From: Amoebidium appalachense
Lineage: Eukaryota; Ichthyosporea
DNA: 64,000 nucleotides
Reading direction: 5' to 3'
Assembly: GCA_963693365.1 (NCBI GenBank)
Contig: CAVNZM010000016.1
Span: 1,240,001-1,304,000, forward strand
Shown: positions 31,144 through 62,690 of the stretch, in pieces
Layout of the letters: each line of letters opens with the position of its first letter
Position numbering within the stretch: the first letter of the stretch is position 1
Program-made: the position numbers and the translations under genes
Notes under the pieces: model-generated
Database searches by the model: none
Seen by the model: only the letters and a program-made list of their open reading frames with translations
What the model was told of the DNA's origin: nothing

Positions 31144-32178
31144 GGGGGGGGGGGGGTTGGAAGGGGGGGAGGTATGGGGGAGAGGGGGAGGGAGAGTGGT
31201 GGTGAGGAACTGTTTGGCATAGCATGAGATAGTATGATGGGTTTGCCAGTGGGGTAGACTATTGTGAGAGAGATGGTTTGTCGGTGAGAGAAAGACACAA
31301 TATAGGGGTAGAGTTGGGGGAAGGGGCAAGGGGGAGGGGGGAGGGGGATGGGTGTGGGGTGATGTGGGGGGGGGGGGGGGGGGGGGGGGGGCTTACAGAC
31401 ACGAGAAGCATGTTAACGAGACCTAAGGATTATAGGGTTATGTGTTTGCATGATTTTGGGCCATAACGAAGTGGAGGGGTTTTGGAGGCTATTGAATGTG
31501 CTTGAGAGTGACTGTCGTGTCCGGTATAGTTATGAGTGGATGTGTTTCTATTGTTGTTGAGGGTTGAAGGGAGGGGGGGATGAGGGGAGAGGGGGGGGGG
31601 GGGGGGGGGGGGGGGGGGATGAGGAAGGGGTGGGGGAGGGGTTGGAGGAGAGGGGGGGAGGGGGGGGGGGGGGGGTCAATAAACCTTTTGCCCTTTTCAT
31701 GACAGAGTCGATGATTTCCAATGCCTTCTTGTTGTATGACATGTCCTTTTTGAACAAGTTGCCGCTCCCAACCACCATCGAGGGCTCGATGGTCTGAGAG
31801 TTCTTCTTCTTGTTGTTTGTTGGGAGAAAGAATTTTGATTGCAATTGAAGGTGATCTTTGGTCAAGTACCACAGCACCTCGATCTTGCCGTCCTCAAGGA
31901 CATTCAGAACCTGTATATCGTGTGCGTGTGCGTGTGCGTGTGCGTGTGTGCGTGTGCGTGTGCGTGTGTGCGCGTGCGCGCATGTGTGTGTGTGTGTGTG
32001 TGTACGTGTGTGTACGTGTGTGTTATGTGCTTGTTATGTGTATTTTATGTGTGCATTTGGTTGCGGGGGAGGTGGGTTATAATTAATTAGACTTAATCGA
32101 TATAAGATATAGGTTCTTTCAACCTGGTTATGACAATATAAATCCCCGGGAAGGGTGTGTGTGTTTGTGTTTTTTTTT

Positions 32179-32217
<39 letters not shown>

Positions 32218-33455
32218 AGGGGTGAAGCCGGGGGGACCATAAAGGGCATTTCAATTGAAAAAAATGCCCGTGACTAATAACGATTGCGTATCGACATGGA
32301 AATACAGAACTGAACTCCACAACGTTTACCATAGTTAATGATAAACCAACCGGAATAATTCAAGTGGAAGAGACTGGGAGAATTGGCGTACGACGATGTA
32401 CGTTGTGCATGGGGGTGTGCATGTTTAAAGTGGAGAGGGGGGGTCAAGGTGGGGAGTTGGGGTAAGGATGAGATGGGAAGAGGAGGGGGGGGGGGGGGGG
32501 GGAGGGGGGGGGGGAGGGGAGGGGGGAGGATGAACCTTTGCCGGCTCGGGGATGGCCTTGGGGTTGTAGGCCTTGGTGGGGTTGACAAGGCAAAGAACAA
32601 TATCACCCTTCTTGGCGCCCGTGTACAGGCTTGGATTCTTCCAGTCTGCCAAGCGTGCTCGTTTCCCAGGGTCCCGGTACGCCCCTGAGTACTGCGCTTT
32701 AAAGGGCTTGTCCTGCCGCAAGCTGGGCAACGGATCCTCCATAGACTCCGGCTCCACAGCGACCTGTTTGGTATATAATGGTTAGTTAACAAAGCGGAGA
32801 GGCACGTCAGACAGACATCTAAAACGAAAAGGAGGTTTTGATGCACCCAAATCTGCACGGAGGGTAATGGGGGGACCTGGTTTATTGGGGGGAGAGGGGG
32901 AGGGAAAGTGGCCGGGGGAGGAGGGGGGGGGGGGGGGGGGAGGGGGAAGCAAGACAAGGGAATTATGGGGAATGGTATGCAGGGGTGGGGATGGGTTGGG
33001 AAAGTAATAGGAGGGTTAGATGCACCTACTTCTAAACGGGGGGTGACGGGTGGACATCATTTAAGGGGAGGGAGGGAAACTAACGAAAACCGCAATCTGT
33101 TAAGGGCCGCGGGGAAGCAGGGGGAGGGGGGGGGGGGGGGGGAGAGCCCGGGAATCGTGGGGGATGATTTGGAGGGGTGGGGACGAGTTGGAAAAATAAA
33201 AGGAGGTCTAGATGCACCTGAATCTGCACGGGGGGTATTGGGGGGACGTGGTTTATGGGGGGAGAGGGGGAGGGAAAGTGGCCGGGGGAGGGGGGTAAGG
33301 GAAAGCAAGGAAATTATGGGGGATGATATGGAGGGGTGGGGATGGGTTGGGAAAGTAATAGGAGGTTTTATAGAATGTATTCGTGTGTATGCGTGCATTG
33401 TGGTGTGTGCCTATGCGTGTGTGTGGTGTACCTGTTCTGGTTCTTCCCCGCCGGC
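29519..33455 (-). CDS. Gene C: acidic multi-exon protein, unrecognised
   Basis: Minus-strand exons with matching phases are 33455-33432 (short, tentative), 32763-32536, 31910-31685, 31063-30998, 30444-30271 and 29665-29519, with ends in phase 0, 0, 1, 1, 1 and 1. The second and third exons form a folded-looking block (KKGDIVLCLVNPTKAYN, then VLNVLEDGKIEVLWYL) reminiscent of SH3-like chromatin-binding folds; this is only a resemblance. Later exons are disordered and acidic: a Ser/Asp/Glu run with EEDDEEEEEED, then an Asn/Asp-rich stretch (DINNPDSNSNND). If the donor at 30270 is not used, reading runs to a TAA at 30247. Neither the start nor the final stop is certain; the 5' end may lie in the gap at 33751. 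Function unknown. Confidence 0.55.
30490..31400. repeat. Homologous introns flanking a 66-base exon of gene C
   Basis: The stretches around 30500-30650 and 31205-31330 share GGTTTGTCGGTGAGAGAAAG, TGAGATAGTA and GTGGGGTAGACT in the same order. Matching tails follow at about 30735-30950 and 31390-31550. The exon 31063-30998 lies between the two copies. Confidence 0.7.
32830..33375. repeat. ~185-bp intronic tandem repeat, 3 units
   Basis: GATGCACC..ATCTGCACGG and GGGGTGGGGATGGGTTGGGA recur about every 180-190 bases inside a gene C intron. Units include GAGAGGGGGAGGGAAAGTGG. Confidence 0.8.
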
Positions 33456-33750
33456 CTGGGTGTAAACAGTTGGACTAGTTAGGATAAGGCAGAGTACAAC
33501 TGAATCAAAATAAAGACAGAGAACGGGTAGAAAGGCACACGCGGCCAGGTTGCTTTTACTATGGGCCGACTCAGTCTGTCTCAGACTTCACTGATGTGAT
33601 CCCCGTACTGGGACGGCTTTGTTATATAGCCCCCAGGTTTCGGATCAAGGCCCAGGATTGGTTCATCCGCGGCCAGCGCGGGTGGCAACATGCCATTCGT
33701 GATTCTGGTGCGGTCCGAGCCAGTCAGACCTTCGTCCTATTTATGCAAAC

Positions 33751-34250
33751 NNNNNNNNNNNNNNNNNNNNNNNNNNNNNNNNNNNNNNNNNNNNNNNNNN
33801 NNNNNNNNNNNNNNNNNNNNNNNNNNNNNNNNNNNNNNNNNNNNNNNNNNNNNNNNNNNNNNNNNNNNNNNNNNNNNNNNNNNNNNNNNNNNNNNNNNNN
33901 NNNNNNNNNNNNNNNNNNNNNNNNNNNNNNNNNNNNNNNNNNNNNNNNNNNNNNNNNNNNNNNNNNNNNNNNNNNNNNNNNNNNNNNNNNNNNNNNNNNN
34001 NNNNNNNNNNNNNNNNNNNNNNNNNNNNNNNNNNNNNNNNNNNNNNNNNNNNNNNNNNNNNNNNNNNNNNNNNNNNNNNNNNNNNNNNNNNNNNNNNNNN
34101 NNNNNNNNNNNNNNNNNNNNNNNNNNNNNNNNNNNNNNNNNNNNNNNNNNNNNNNNNNNNNNNNNNNNNNNNNNNNNNNNNNNNNNNNNNNNNNNNNNNN
34201 NNNNNNNNNNNNNNNNNNNNNNNNNNNNNNNNNNNNNNNNNNNNNNNNNN
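33751..34250. other. Assembly gap, 500 N
   Basis: A placeholder gap. A fragment of the recombinase-element A2/B2 region starts immediately after it, so another copy of that repeat probably caused the break. Confidence 0.99.
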
Positions 34251-34486
34251 ATTCCTTTTTCACCCACCCACCTACACCCACACTCAACCCCATTGATCCA
34301 CACATACGTGGTGTTTTTTTTTTCACGGGGCGAAGACTTCCCCCGTTTTTTTTGGGCACAAGGACCTCACGGATCAATAAATTGATGACTGGGGGCTTGC
34401 CGTGGTTTACAACCATTGCAGGTTCACTTTCGTCCAAGGGGATGTCCCCCTAGAGGCAACACACGTCCCGGAGTAGTTTTCATAGA
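34251..34486 (+). mobile_element. Ngaro/PAT-type element, copy C (end fragment)
   Basis: It matches copy A from the end of A2 (CACCCACCCACCTACACC) through the AATAAA and the full B2, ending at about GTAGTTTTCATAG. The rest lies in, or is lost at, the gap. Confidence 0.85.
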
Positions 34487-35139
34487 ACACACCAATTGCA
34501 GTTAAACATAAATCTTACTTCACACAACTAAAAATATTCTGAGAATATCCGGGAATAAAGCACACTACCACTCTAAGAATAGAATCCTATGGCAAATATA
34601 GACATGACATCATCTGAACCGGGAATATTAATTAATGAGCACAATTAGCACGTTGCTAGTGAAGCTCGTCATTGGTACAGTTTTGGCTCAAACATATAAC
34701 TACCATATACGAATATGACCGTAAACAAAAGCTCTATGCACTCGAGTGAGTGTTGAAACAATTATTCAATTGCTCAGAAACTTTCTCTAACAGACATTGC
34801 TAGCCTGGAGTACCAGTGTACTCCAACAGGGTTGTGCTGCTCTGCACAGGTTTTCACTCTTCAAGTAATGGTTTTCAGCAAGCAGTCTACTCTGTTGGTA
34901 GGTTTAGAAATTTTTTATTTCTAATGTTCGAGTTTTATTGGGTGTGCTGTTTGCGCATACTTTCCCGAAGTTTTCAAATCATGGTTTGCGTCAAGGATCT
35001 TACTCTCCCACTTACTAATTTCTTGTTATGCGATTTGGTGGCGAGATGTGATGGGTTAGTATTAAATAAGTGACTATAACTGTGTGCTTCAAGGTCTTTT
35101 GTCCTGTTTTAACCCTCTATGTATCCTAACCCCACACAG
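34487..35139. other. No gene recognised; 5' flank of gene D
   Basis: AT-rich and non-repetitive. A short inverted repeat GGAGTAC..GTACTCC lies at 34807-34824. A first exon with a signal peptide for gene D would be expected upstream, but I could not identify one. Confidence 0.35.
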
Positions 35140-51081
<15,942 letters not shown>

Positions 51082-51231
51082 GTAAGTAACCCCCCCCCCC
51101 AAAAAAAAAAAATAAATAAATAAATAAATAAATAAATAAATGAATGAATAGATATATCAATGAATAAATAAAATAGAAAATAGATATCATCGAAAGAAAT
51201 GAAATACTAACTCGGCTTTCTTTCTTTTTTT

Positions 51232-52561
51232 CTATGAAAACTATTCCGGGACGTGTGTTGCCTCTAGGGGGACATCACCTTGGACGAAAGTGAACTTGCA
51301 ATGGTTGTAAACCACGGCAAGCCCCCAGTCATCAATTTTATTGATCCGTGAGGTCCTTGTGCCCAAAAAGCGGGGGAAGTCTTCGCCCCGTGAAAAAACA
51401 GCACGTATGTGTGGATCAATGGGGGTTGAGTGTGGGTGTAGGTGGGTGGGTGAAAAGAAAATATAGCTGTAGGGCTGTAGGTGCTCAACACAGAAGATGT
51501 GTTCGTAGCTTGCTGATCTGCTAAAAACTGTCGTGCTTATATACCTAAGCCTGCTGATCTGAACTAATCAAAATCGATCTACTGATATGTGAAATCTGAT
51601 CCGAGCCAATCAAAATCGGTCTAGTGATATGTGGAATCTGACGTTTTGTTTGGCTAATAGGTGCCCGTGTGCGGGCAGCCAATCGCGAGCTGCTAAAACA
51701 CGAAACGAAGCCTACATGGTTATGTCGATACCGAACACCCATCCTACGTGTTTTACCCAGAAAAATATTTATGTCAATAAATTCCACAAATAAAACCTCT
51801 ATGAAAACTACTCCGGGACGTGTGTTGCCTCTAGGGGGGCATCCCCTTGGACGAAAGTGAACCTGCAATGGTTGTAAACCACGGCACGAGAGCAGTATGC
51901 TTGCTCCAAAGGTTTCACTTAAGAATAGAGGCGAATACACGCTTGGTAGTGGCAGCAATGGAGGCCGGGCGAAGTCGAGTATAGATCAGGAAACAGTCGG
52001 AGGACCATCGGCCGAGTTGTTTGATCCGGGAGTCGTCGACCCCGGCCTCAGCCAGGGCTGTGGCCCCCCCAATTCGGAGGCTGTGGCCGGCAAACCGGGA
52101 GGGTGAGAGGCCAGCCCGGGAGAGGAGGGCACGGAAGTCGGCAGAGAAAGCACCCTTGGTGTAGGGAATGCCACCGAGACTGAACAGGGGGTCGTCGGGT
52201 TGGCCGGACGTTGTATCCAGGAACTGCCGGAGGAGATGGGCTGGGGAGAAGTGGATGAGAGGCAGGGCAGCTAGAGTGACGTTGACACCTCGGGCCTGTA
52301 CATCCGTCTTGGAGGTGGGCAGGTGGAGGGTGGCATGGGACAAAGTACCGGTGGGGGTGTAGCTGAAGGTCACGTCCTTCCGTTTAACGTGACGGGACGG
52401 GTCGAAGGAAGTCAGGGTCTTGGAGGTAAATTCCACCGAACGGAGGACACCACAAAAACCGACGATGAGGACCGTCCATAGCCGGAGATTGGCCGAGGAG
52501 GCCTCGGTAGGGCACTGGCCATGGAGTAGGCCGAGGTGGGAGGGCAGAAGGGGCTCCCTGG
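51232..52561 (-). mobile_element. Ngaro/PAT-type element, copy D (inverted, runs into gap)
   Basis: On the minus strand: recombinase 3' part (52561-51915), B1, A2 and B2 ending at 51232. The coding part retains the Arg, His-x-x-Arg, Trp and Tyr motifs (GHSLRIGG, GRWSSDCFLIYTR) and is very close to copy A, with a few substitutions. The 5' part lies in the N gap; its missing length by comparison with copy A is about 500 bases. Confidence 0.85.
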
Positions 52562-53061
52562 NNNNNNNNNNNNNNNNNNNNNNNNNNNNNNNNNNNNNNN
52601 NNNNNNNNNNNNNNNNNNNNNNNNNNNNNNNNNNNNNNNNNNNNNNNNNNNNNNNNNNNNNNNNNNNNNNNNNNNNNNNNNNNNNNNNNNNNNNNNNNNN
52701 NNNNNNNNNNNNNNNNNNNNNNNNNNNNNNNNNNNNNNNNNNNNNNNNNNNNNNNNNNNNNNNNNNNNNNNNNNNNNNNNNNNNNNNNNNNNNNNNNNNN
52801 NNNNNNNNNNNNNNNNNNNNNNNNNNNNNNNNNNNNNNNNNNNNNNNNNNNNNNNNNNNNNNNNNNNNNNNNNNNNNNNNNNNNNNNNNNNNNNNNNNNN
52901 NNNNNNNNNNNNNNNNNNNNNNNNNNNNNNNNNNNNNNNNNNNNNNNNNNNNNNNNNNNNNNNNNNNNNNNNNNNNNNNNNNNNNNNNNNNNNNNNNNNN
53001 NNNNNNNNNNNNNNNNNNNNNNNNNNNNNNNNNNNNNNNNNNNNNNNNNNNNNNNNNNNNN
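52562..53061. other. Assembly gap, 500 N
   Basis: A placeholder gap inside or next to copy D of the recombinase element. Confidence 0.99.
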
Positions 53062-53143
53062 TAATGTAGCCTGACATCTTGACATCATGTGAGGTATGCA
53101 GCATAACATGCACCTCCATGCAACCCTACTTCTTAAGCGCCTA

Positions 53144-53220
<77 letters not shown>

Positions 53221-53303
53221 CGTGTGTGTTACAGTATGTGTACGTCGGAATGTGTAGGCGAATTGGTATGTGAGCATACGTGCATGAAATCGTGTAAACC
53301 CCC

Positions 53304-53342
<39 letters not shown>

Positions 53343-53450
53343 GGGGGAAGGCAGAACAACAAGAACAACAACAAAAAAAAAAAACACCCCGCCTACACCT
53401 TACTGACAGAGAGAAAAAAACCCACACTAATCGATCTTCACACCTTCCAG
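53062..53450. other. Presumed intron: GT array and C tract
   Basis: It contains (GT)n at 53144-53216, a C tract at 53307-53340 and an A-rich run, then the acceptor TTCCAG at 53445-53450. No coding sequence is seen. Confidence 0.6.
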
Positions 53451-56884
<3,434 letters not shown>

Positions 56885-58166
56885 TAGTACTGAACAAAAG
56901 TAAGAATCTTATCCATGTTTTAGCAAACACTTCTAAATTTTCGTAAAGTCTGATTGGTGTGAATGACGCATGGCTGTGCCAACCCATAATATTATAGCCT
57001 CAGGCATTGCCGGCAACTTATTTTTGACCCAAAATTGCAAAAATAAAACGGCAGAAATCGCTGCACGTGTCCATTATCTCAAAAGTCCTAAGTACCCTCC
57101 TACGGGGGGATGTAGGAGGGAAAGGTGGTAGGTGATCGCAACAGCGCCAGGAGGGTGGGTGGCCATGGGGTCAGGCCTGGGTTCGTTTCACCCATACTGC
57201 CTGTGAGTGGTTGGTTGGTTGAATTCATGTTGAACAAAAAATAAAAATAAGCAAGAAATGACCTACAAAACGATGCCAACTTGCGGCTTTGAGGCACAAA
57301 AACAAACCTCTTATGTAGGAAAACTCGTGCGAGGTCGCGTTTTTAAGCAGCTGCCCACAAAACTTTGACTGAACCTATGTATGGGAAAAACCAGTCCTTT
57401 TAAAGTCTCTATGCATGTGGATTCACAAAAACACTAGAAGACCACCTGTTGGTAATTTGGCGAAAGAAATCCAGTTTTATCAGGACAAATAATAAGGTGG
57501 CACTCCTGTAATCAAAGGACAAACTCTAAATATTGTGCATGTATTTCACTAAAGCTCAACCAAAACACCCTGGCTCTACTACTCTCAGCGATAACTTGGC
57601 CCTGATTGACACCACACGGCATGATTCAACACGTCTGTAGTTTTTCTCTATTTCTCTAAATGTGTGCTGCGCTGCATACATAGAAAGAAAGTACGAAACT
57701 GAACATGTATTCGTAGAACAAGAGTTTTAAGTTTACTCCTGGGCCGGGGAAGTCGCGCTAATATTTTCATTAGGGTAACCTTGCCAATGCGCCAATCATA
57801 TCGCAGCGCGGCGGACGCGCGACCTAATCGCGCGATTGATCACGTGCGCGGCGCCGCCGCCCGCTCAGCCGCTCAGTAAACGGGGATCGAACTGCGTGAC
57901 TGAGCTCGAGCGAGCCAAAAAAAAAAATTCCGCGGTTATTCAATGTATGACTATATGAGTGTTTTATTTTTCAGTTCTTGGCCGATGTGTGCGAGCGTAT
58001 GTTCATCATCCGTTCCTCGCATTACTAAAAGTGATCAGTCGAATTGGTTGGGTGTTGAAAGGCCACCAGGTGTGAGTGAGCGCGCGCGCGCGCACGTCAC
58101 ACACACACACACTCTCTCTCTCTCTCTTTCTCTCTCTCCCTCTCTTCTCTCTCTCTCGCTCTCTCC

Positions 58167-58200
<34 letters not shown>

Positions 58201-58970
58201 CTCTCTCTCTCTCTCTCTCTCCCCCTCCCTCACTCTCTCTCCCTCTCTCTCCCTCCCTCTCTCTCTGTCTCTCTCTCACACCTCTCTCCCTCTCTCTCTC
58301 CCTCTCACTCTCAGAGTCTCTCTCTCTCTCTCTCGCTCTCGCTCTCGCTCTCGCTCTCCTCTCTATCTCTCTCTCTCTCCCTCCCTCCCCCCCCCCCCCC
58401 CTTTCTCTCTCCCCCCCCCCCCCCCGCCCCCTCCCTCTTCCTCGCTCGCTCTCGCTCTCTCTCTCTGTCTCGCTCTCCTTCACACACACACTCTCCACCC
58501 CCTCTCCCCCCCCCCCCCCCCCCCCATCTCTTCTCTCTTTCTCTCCACTTCTCTCTTTATCTCACTCCGAACCCCCCCCCCCCCCCCAACCCCCCCTGTC
58601 TCCTCTCCTCTTTCTCACTCTCCCTCTCTGCCCCTTTCTGGTGTGTGTACGAGCGTTTATTGTGCTGTACATTGGTGCATGTAGGCATCTATGTGTCTCT
58701 GCTAGTGGTGGGGTGGGTGTGGGATTGGGTTGGGGGGTTCGGGGGAGGGGGGGAGATATTGAGCGTGACACTCCCACACCCATATAATAGCGCAACTACC
58801 CGTCCATACTGTACATCCCGGGCGGCAGGGTTCACTGACACAAACACAAACCGTACGGGAAAAGGGAGCACTACCCCCCCCCCCCCCCCCCAAAAAAAAA
58901 AAAAAAAAAAAAAAAGAAAGAAAGAAAAGAAAACACAAACACTTGCACGTACGCACACACTGAAAACCAG
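56885..58970. other. Flank: poly(A) signal, CpG-rich block, CT arrays; no gene recognised
   Basis: AATAAA at 57042 lies ~160 bases past the F2 stop and could be its poly(A) signal. At 57785-57890 is a short CpG-rich block (GCGCGGCGGACGCGCG) of the kind seen at promoters, but no exon after it is convincing. CT/CTCC arrays fill 58105-58490, followed by C tracts. Confidence 0.45.
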
Positions 58971-59677
58971 GGTGTGTATACTCTAATACTATGCCCTAGT
59001 TAACATATGCAGGCTCGAAGAAGAAGCACGTAAGTATAGAGACAAGAAAGCGGGTGCTACAGCTAGTCTGACACCGCATGACTAGTGTAACATTTACTCG
59101 GACACACAGCCCCGCCCAAGTGACCCAAGTCTGGAATGTACCAGCCTTTTATAGTCCCTTGGTTTCCGCTGGTCCGGAGAGCACTGCTTGCATACTTTTG
59201 TAAGGCGACAGCCATTAGGCATGTGGCCCTACTTAAAATAAAGTACATGACATATACATGAGTATATGAGCTTCTCCTGGCCCAGGGTGATCATAGTCTA
59301 GATTCAAGTTATACTACAGTGCTACATGTGTATGTCTAGTGCCCAATGAAGTGTCTACGGCACACAGTGTGTGCCGTGCACCTAAGACACATGCTGGCAA
59401 AGTGTTCACGTTCTTCGCATCGCTCCTAACTGCATACTTAAGGTGCAGAGCAACTGCCCTATACGGAATACAGCTAAAAGTGATGCAGCCGATTGGTCGC
59501 TGCTTCCGAGGCTCTATTCCAGCCTCTGCCGAGAAGACACAAAAGCACATAGACTGGTTGTGGGGGAACAGCACGGTGTGCACGTGAATGTACACAACCA
59601 TGTCTACACCCCCCCCTCCCTAGGGGCAACGAAGGGCAACTGCACCGAGTGCCCACATGCCCTGCCCTTAAGGGGGA

Positions 59678-60470
59678 TCAACCTTTACGTCTGCGTTTGC
59701 GCACATTCTGTTGGGTGCCCTTGCGCTGATTTTTGATTGGCTCCTCACTGGGGGGCCGAATCACTTGCTGCAAATAATCAGCTAAGGCACCCGAGGCCGA
59801 CTCAGACAAGTTTGCATGTGACTCCCACGAATCATCGTTGGCCTTAAACCCCTTCCAGCGAACTTTGTAGAGGGCGCGACCAATTTCCCATTTATGGTCA
59901 ATAATCTTAGCCACTTCCGCGGTCACAGCGTCATCTGCCACACGGGACTCAGGTAGTGGGGTAGGGGGTCCATCCGTGCGGGGTACATAGGGTTTAAGGA
60001 AACGAGCGTGCGAACGCTCCACATCCTGTGTCCCCACCCCCTGAATATCGTAGGTAAGTGGCGCGACTTTGCGCAAAACCCGGTAGGGCCCCACCCACTT
60101 GTCCCGTAGGCTAGCAGCCTCATACAGCTGGTTACCATCACCATCAACCACCTTCTTGTTGTTAAGGGTGTTGTCGAGCTTGAGCACCAAATCTGCCAAA
60201 TGGGGAACAGGCCGCGCCCTCTGATTGGCTGATTTGCGGTGCCGATCTTGCTCGGTAACCATACGTGCACGAACCACAGAGTGCATACCGATGCTCCTTA
60301 GTGGCGCTGCTGTACTCGGGGCCCAGTTTCTCCACAAAGGGGTCACGGGGGTCCCGGCCATACAAAAGGAAGAAAGGACTGTCGCCCAGTGCGGAGTGCA
60401 TAGCCGTGTAGTAGGCAAACAGCACCTGGGGCAAAAACGTGTCCCACTCCGTTAACTTATTTGTAGCCAC
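59678..60470 (-). pseudogene. Integrase C-terminal part and chromodomain
   Basis: Two overlapping frames share this stretch, with a frame change near 60285. The upstream part includes TEWDTFLPQVLFAYYTA, typical of the integrase C-terminal region. The downstream part has LRDKWVGPYRVLRKVAPLTY (a GPY/F-like module) and a chromodomain (EVAKIIDHKWEIGRALYKVR, then WKGFKANDDSWE). Chromodomains in these elements steer insertion towards marked chromatin (established). It ends in a basic tail before the purine tract. It is broken and not expected to be made as one protein. Confidence 0.75.
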
Positions 60471-61174
60471 TTGCGCAAAAATACTCTTAAGGGTGCGATT
60501 GAACCGTTCAACCAGCCCAAAATGGCATTTGTCTGGGGGGAGTAGGGTGATGCGAGGATCTGGCGACTAGTTAGGAGGGTTAACACATCCTTAACCAGCT
60601 GCGCAGAAATATTCGACCCATTATCCGACAGCACAAACTCGGGTGGTCCGTGTCGCGCGAAAACATAGTCGTGGAAAGCATTAGCGATATCCTCTGCGGT
60701 GCGTGGATGATCGAACAGCACCAACTCAGCCCACCGTGTGAACATGTCTATGAACACAAGGATATACTGCTTCCCGCTCTTCGCTGGTGGCAAGACGTTC
60801 ACATCCATGGCCACATACTGAAAGGGGTACTGCGGTGCGAAACCGCGCTGCACTTCCAAGCGGCCCTGCAAGCGTGGCGTTTTGCGCCGCTGGCACCTAT
60901 CGCACGAATTCACATACTGCACGACCTGCCACATCCCCGGCCACCAAAACGAAGACCAAATGCGATGGAACGTACGCTGGGCATCAAGATGCCCGGCTGT
61001 GGGGGCATCGTGGCAAGCCGCGAGGATCTGTGCCCTTAAAGACTCGGGGACCCAGACCTGTGGCAGCAGCGTAGGGCGACGAGTCGCACGCTCAGCCTGC
61101 TCCGGTGTCCACACATACACCACCCCCTTATAAACCGTGCATCTGCTTGCCTCTAAAGCAACACCTCCATCCAC
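60452..61174 (-). pseudogene. Integrase zinc-binding and core domains (frame-broken)
   Basis: The frame carries the HHCC zinc finger (CHDAPTAGH, then SCDRCQRRK) and a core domain with the first two acidic residues (YVAMDVN and VLSDNGSN). The conserved block containing the third catalytic residue, Glu, lies in another frame: a small indel near 60510-60525 separates it. As sequenced the enzyme cannot be complete. Confidence 0.75.
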
Positions 61175-61247
61175 ATGTGCCGGCGCGGTGGGGTGCTGAG
61201 GAAATCACGAATACTGCACAAAAAACGGATCTGCGTTTTGCGCCGCC

Positions 61248-61487
61248 TTAAGGACAAAGGGTTCATTTTGAAATTTCACTATGTAATTGATCAAATTTCA
61301 TATGTAGGATTATCGGCCCCCACTGAGTATCGGGAGTTAGGGAGTATGGGGGATTACGATCTGCCGTTATGCACATGCATGGTTCAAGGCCGCACTCAAT
61401 TTGATTGGTGGGGATATAACGGACCAATAGTCTCATATACCATATATGGTATATGAGGAAATTTAGTTTTGAACCCTTTGTCCTTAA
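61248..61487. mobile_element. MITE, 232 bp, TTAA target duplication (piggyBac-like)
   Basis: TTAA at 61248-61251 and 61484-61487 flank an element whose ends are inverted repeats beginning GGACAAAGGGTTCA (outer 14 bases exact; similarity continues through the AAATTTC block). TTAA targets are characteristic of piggyBac-type transposases (established). It has no coding capacity. A perfect 26-bp palindrome lies at 61432-61457. It is inserted in the linker between RNase H and integrase of the gypsy element. Confidence 0.85.
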
Positions 61488-61860
61488 TTTCCTCCACAGT
61501 AGGCATACCCGGCAACTGTGGGATAGTAAGCGCGCGTAACTCGCGGGAAGTATTCACCTTCAACCCACGGGTATGATCACGTGCAGCATCAGAGATGTGC
61601 TCAGCCAGAGGGGGGGTGGGGGTGGGGTTGGCAGTGGCATGCGCACCCTCCCCCGGTCCACCCTTAACCCCTCAGGCTGACGTGCGCTTGCGCTTCAGAA
61701 TCTGCGTGCGCGCCGCTGACGCGGGTTTCTAGGTGGGTGCATCAGCACCACCGTCTGCACGTGCCCGCCCACGCGTCACCACGAGCGCAGGAAACACAAC
61801 GGTGTCTGGCACAAAATCACTGTGGTCATCTCCGTGCTCACCCAATCAGCGAAGGAAAAG

Positions 61861-62690
61861 TCAGATCATCTTCGCTGGGCACCAAATTCGCGTTGGAAGG
61901 CCGTGAAATGCCGTCTGCATTGCTGTGGTCCTTCCCGGCACGGTGGTGGATGTCATACTAGGTGTATGCAGACAGTGCCCCTGCCATCCAGCAACAATGG
62001 GCTCGGGGGCATCACCATTACCATATATGGAAGTCAGCGAAGAATGGTCTGTGCGCAAAATAAATGGCTTCACGTAGGTATACTGATGAAAGGCTTTGCA
62101 CACAGCCCAATAGATGCCCAAACCCTCTCTCTTGGTGGCGGAATAATTGCGCTCGCTCTTACTGAGCGTGCGGGAGGCATAAGCAACAGGGTGCTCCTGC
62201 CCGTCATCTCCCACCTGCGACAGCACCGCACCAAGCGCCACGTTGCTAGCATCGGAGTCCACAATGACAGGCTTGTCGAAGTTTGGATGAGCCAACACGG
62301 GGGCATGTGTGAGAGCATGCTTTAGAGCATCAAATGCACGTTGCTGCTCCTCACCCCACACAAAATAGGCATTTTTGCGTGTATTCGCACGTGTGCGCGA
62401 ATTTTTCGCAGGAATATTCGCAGGAATATTCTCGCCCGGTGTGCTCACCACAACCTCTGATTCGGCTTGCCCACTAGTAACCTCTGTGCTTTCATCTGCA
62501 GCAGCAGTACGGGCTAGCCTAGCCTTCTCCTTGGCCGTGCCATTCCGCTTCCGTCGCGCACTAGATGTGGGGGGCTCATTCCCGTGAATCTTTTTGCACA
62601 ACTGCTTATCCTGTGGGCTATCACCTAACATGCGCGTTAGCGGCTCGGCCAGGTCACTCATATTCGGAACAAACCTTCTGTAACACGAAA
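61861..62690 (-). pseudogene. Reverse transcriptase end and RNase H domain (broken)
   Basis: The frame begins in the RT end (CYRRFVPNMSDLAEPLTRML), then a Lys/Ala/Thr-rich insert of ~75 residues, then RNase H: FVWGEEQQRAFDALKHAL, SDASNVALGAVLSQ (first Asp), NYSATKREGLGIYWAV (Glu) and LRTDHSSL (Asp). After about 62010 the frame changes, and conserved downstream residues continue in another frame. It is joined upstream to repeat R2 at about 62697. Confidence 0.75.

Noticed and set aside
34816-35073. First exon or signal peptide for gene D
   Set aside because: The frame has hydrophobic stretches but ends in a stop before any donor I can join to 35140.
57100-57260. A third SINE or tRNA-like element (GGGTTCG with an A-rich tail)
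   Set aside because: There is a weak B-box-like motif only. I saw no A box at the right distance and no target duplication.
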